7,491 nucleotides of DNA from Alphaproteobacteria bacterium. Lineage in GTDB: Bacteria > Pseudomonadota > Alphaproteobacteria > RF32 > CAG-239. The notes beneath the pieces are model-generated. The model was not told the DNA's origin and made no database searches. It worked only from the letters and a program-made list of their open reading frames with translations. The translations under genes and the position numbers were made by a program. Below, in pieces: positions 6,697-7,491 of this stretch. The stretch's first letter is position 1. Every line of letters begins with the position of its first letter. Location of the stretch: NCBI GenBank assembly GCA_017963715.1, contig JAGCTK010000213.1:1-7491 (forward strand), read 5' to 3'.

Positions 6697-7491
6697 TCAG
6701 CCGACACTTCCTTCCAAACTGATGTTGATCAGTTTGGCGGCCTCAATGGCAAATTCCATCGGCAATTTTTGCATCACGTCTTTGCAAAAACCATTAACAA
6801 TCAAACCAACGGCTTCTTCCTCGCTCAAACCGCGCTGACAACAATAAAAAAGTTGTTCCTCGCTGATTTTTGAGGTTGTCGCCTCATGCTCCAAAACAGC
6901 GGTTTTATTTTCGTTTTCGATATAAGGCACGGTGTGCGAGCCGCATGTCGAGCCGATGAGCAAACTGTCACATTCGGAATAATTTCGTGCGTTTTGGGCC
7001 GTTTTTGCCACTTTAACAAGCCCGCGATACGTCTGGTTGGAAAAGCCGGCCGAGATGCCTTTCGAGATAATGCGCGAGGTTGTGTTTTGCCCGATATGAA
7101 TCATTTTTGTACCGGTATCAGCCTGTTGATGATTGTTTGTGATGGCAACCGAATAAAATTCGCCCGACGAATTGTTGCCTTGCAAAATGCAAGACGGATA
7201 TTTCCACGTTACCGCCGAGCCTGTTTCAACCTGTGTCCATGAAACCTTGGCATTGTCGCCTTTACAGGCCGCACGTTTGGTCACAAAATTATACACCCCG
7301 CCCTTGCCGTCTTTGTCGCCCGGATACCAATTTTGCACGGTAGAATATTTGACTTCGGCATCTTTTAAAACCACAATTTCAACAATGGCCGCATGAAGTT
7401 GATTTTCGTCACGTTGCGGCGCCGTGCATCCTTCCAAATATGACACATAACTGCCCTCATCGGCCACAATCAGCGTGCGCTCAAACTGTCC
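6697..7491 (-). CDS. sufB: Fe-S cluster assembly scaffold SufB (C-terminal part, cut by window edge)
   Basis: SufB is the scaffold of the cytoplasmic SufBC2D complex, on which Fe-S clusters are built from sulfur delivered by the SufS desulfurase. The frame is open to the right edge ([18 protein letters not shown]...). The GTG at 7467 is an internal Val, not a start. About 264 of a usual 480-490 residues are present, covering the C-terminal half of the beta-helix core and the terminal helices. Recognisable blocks, numbered from the first visible residue, are [11 protein letters not shown] (18-28), [28 protein letters not shown] (85-101), [28 protein letters not shown] (174-187, which includes the conserved Cys183 probably involved in cluster formation), [10 protein letters not shown] (200-209), and VNGFCKD near the end. 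The protein ends LEGSVG. No sufC, sufD or sufS follows, so sufB is the last suf gene on this side. No clear terminator lies between it and the yqaA promoter. Confidence 0.96.
   Translation of the reverse strand, partial: GQFERTLIVADEGSYVSYLEGCTAPQRDENQLHAAIVEIVVLKDAEVKYSTVQNWYPGDKDGKGGVYNFVTKRAACKGDNAKVSWTQVETGSAVTWKYPSCILQGNNSSGEFYSVAITNNHQQADTGTKMIHIGQNTTSRIISKGISAGFSNQTYRGLVKVAKTAQNARNYSECDSLLIGSTCGSHTVPYIENENKTAVLEHEATTSKISEEQLFYCCQRGLSEEEAVGLIVNGFCKDVMQKLPMEFAIEAAKLINISLEGSVG

Noticed and set aside
6886..7396. Plus-strand open frames of 118 and 74 codons opposite sufB
   Set aside because: SufB is unmistakable on the other strand, and these frames show no family or start context.
1..7491. 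Mobile elements, CRISPR arrays, tRNA/rRNA genes, attachment sites or a defence system
   Set aside because: No transposase, integrase, regularly spaced repeats, tRNA-like cloverleaf or defence-type domains were seen. All large frames are recognised housekeeping families.

Overview
The window looks like an ordinary chromosomal stretch from a Gram-negative bacterium, most likely a proteobacterium. An alphaproteobacterium of moderate G+C is my best guess, at moderate confidence. The hints are a Calvin-cycle-subtype class II aldolase, a YqaA-type DedA-superfamily protein, SUF Fe-S assembly, and a SecF remnant with an alpha-like sequence. I see no insertion sequence, phage gene, CRISPR array, tRNA or rRNA.

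Layout. The plus strand opens inside uvrB (1-1973), which lacks only a few N-terminal residues. Straight after the uvrB stop lies a decayed or collapsed secF (about 1980-2308). Three pieces of SecF remain in the correct order, but the N-terminus and two internal blocks are missing and the last piece is in a different frame. A strong hairpin terminator (2331-2359) closes this unit. A short regulatory gap then leads to fba (2471-3487), the glycolytic/gluconeogenic fructose-bisphosphate aldolase, with its own terminator (about 3525-3553).

From 3552 onward every gene is on the minus strand. In transcription order these are sufB (C-terminal half, entering from the right edge; 7491-6697), yqaA (6606-6022), cstA (6008-4599), a single-domain rhodanese (4495-4184) and a RimJ/RimL-like GNAT acetyltransferase (4115-3552). 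The yqaA-cstA pair is a two-gene operon behind a near-consensus sigma70-type promoter (TTGACA-17-TATATT). The cstA ribosome-binding site overlaps the yqaA stop codon. The acetyltransferase has its own good promoter, with one arm of an inverted repeat between its -35 and -10 boxes.

The genes do not form one pathway. They cover DNA repair (UvrB), central carbon metabolism (Fba), carbon-starvation uptake (CstA with a DedA-superfamily membrane protein), sulfur/Fe-S chemistry (SufB, and a rhodanese whose substrate is unknown) and protein or small-molecule acetylation. I found no convincing new multi-gene system. The best leads are the broken secF with a repeated junction motif, the yqaA-cstA coupling, the position of sufB as the last suf gene, and several unexplained inverted repeats in intergenic DNA.
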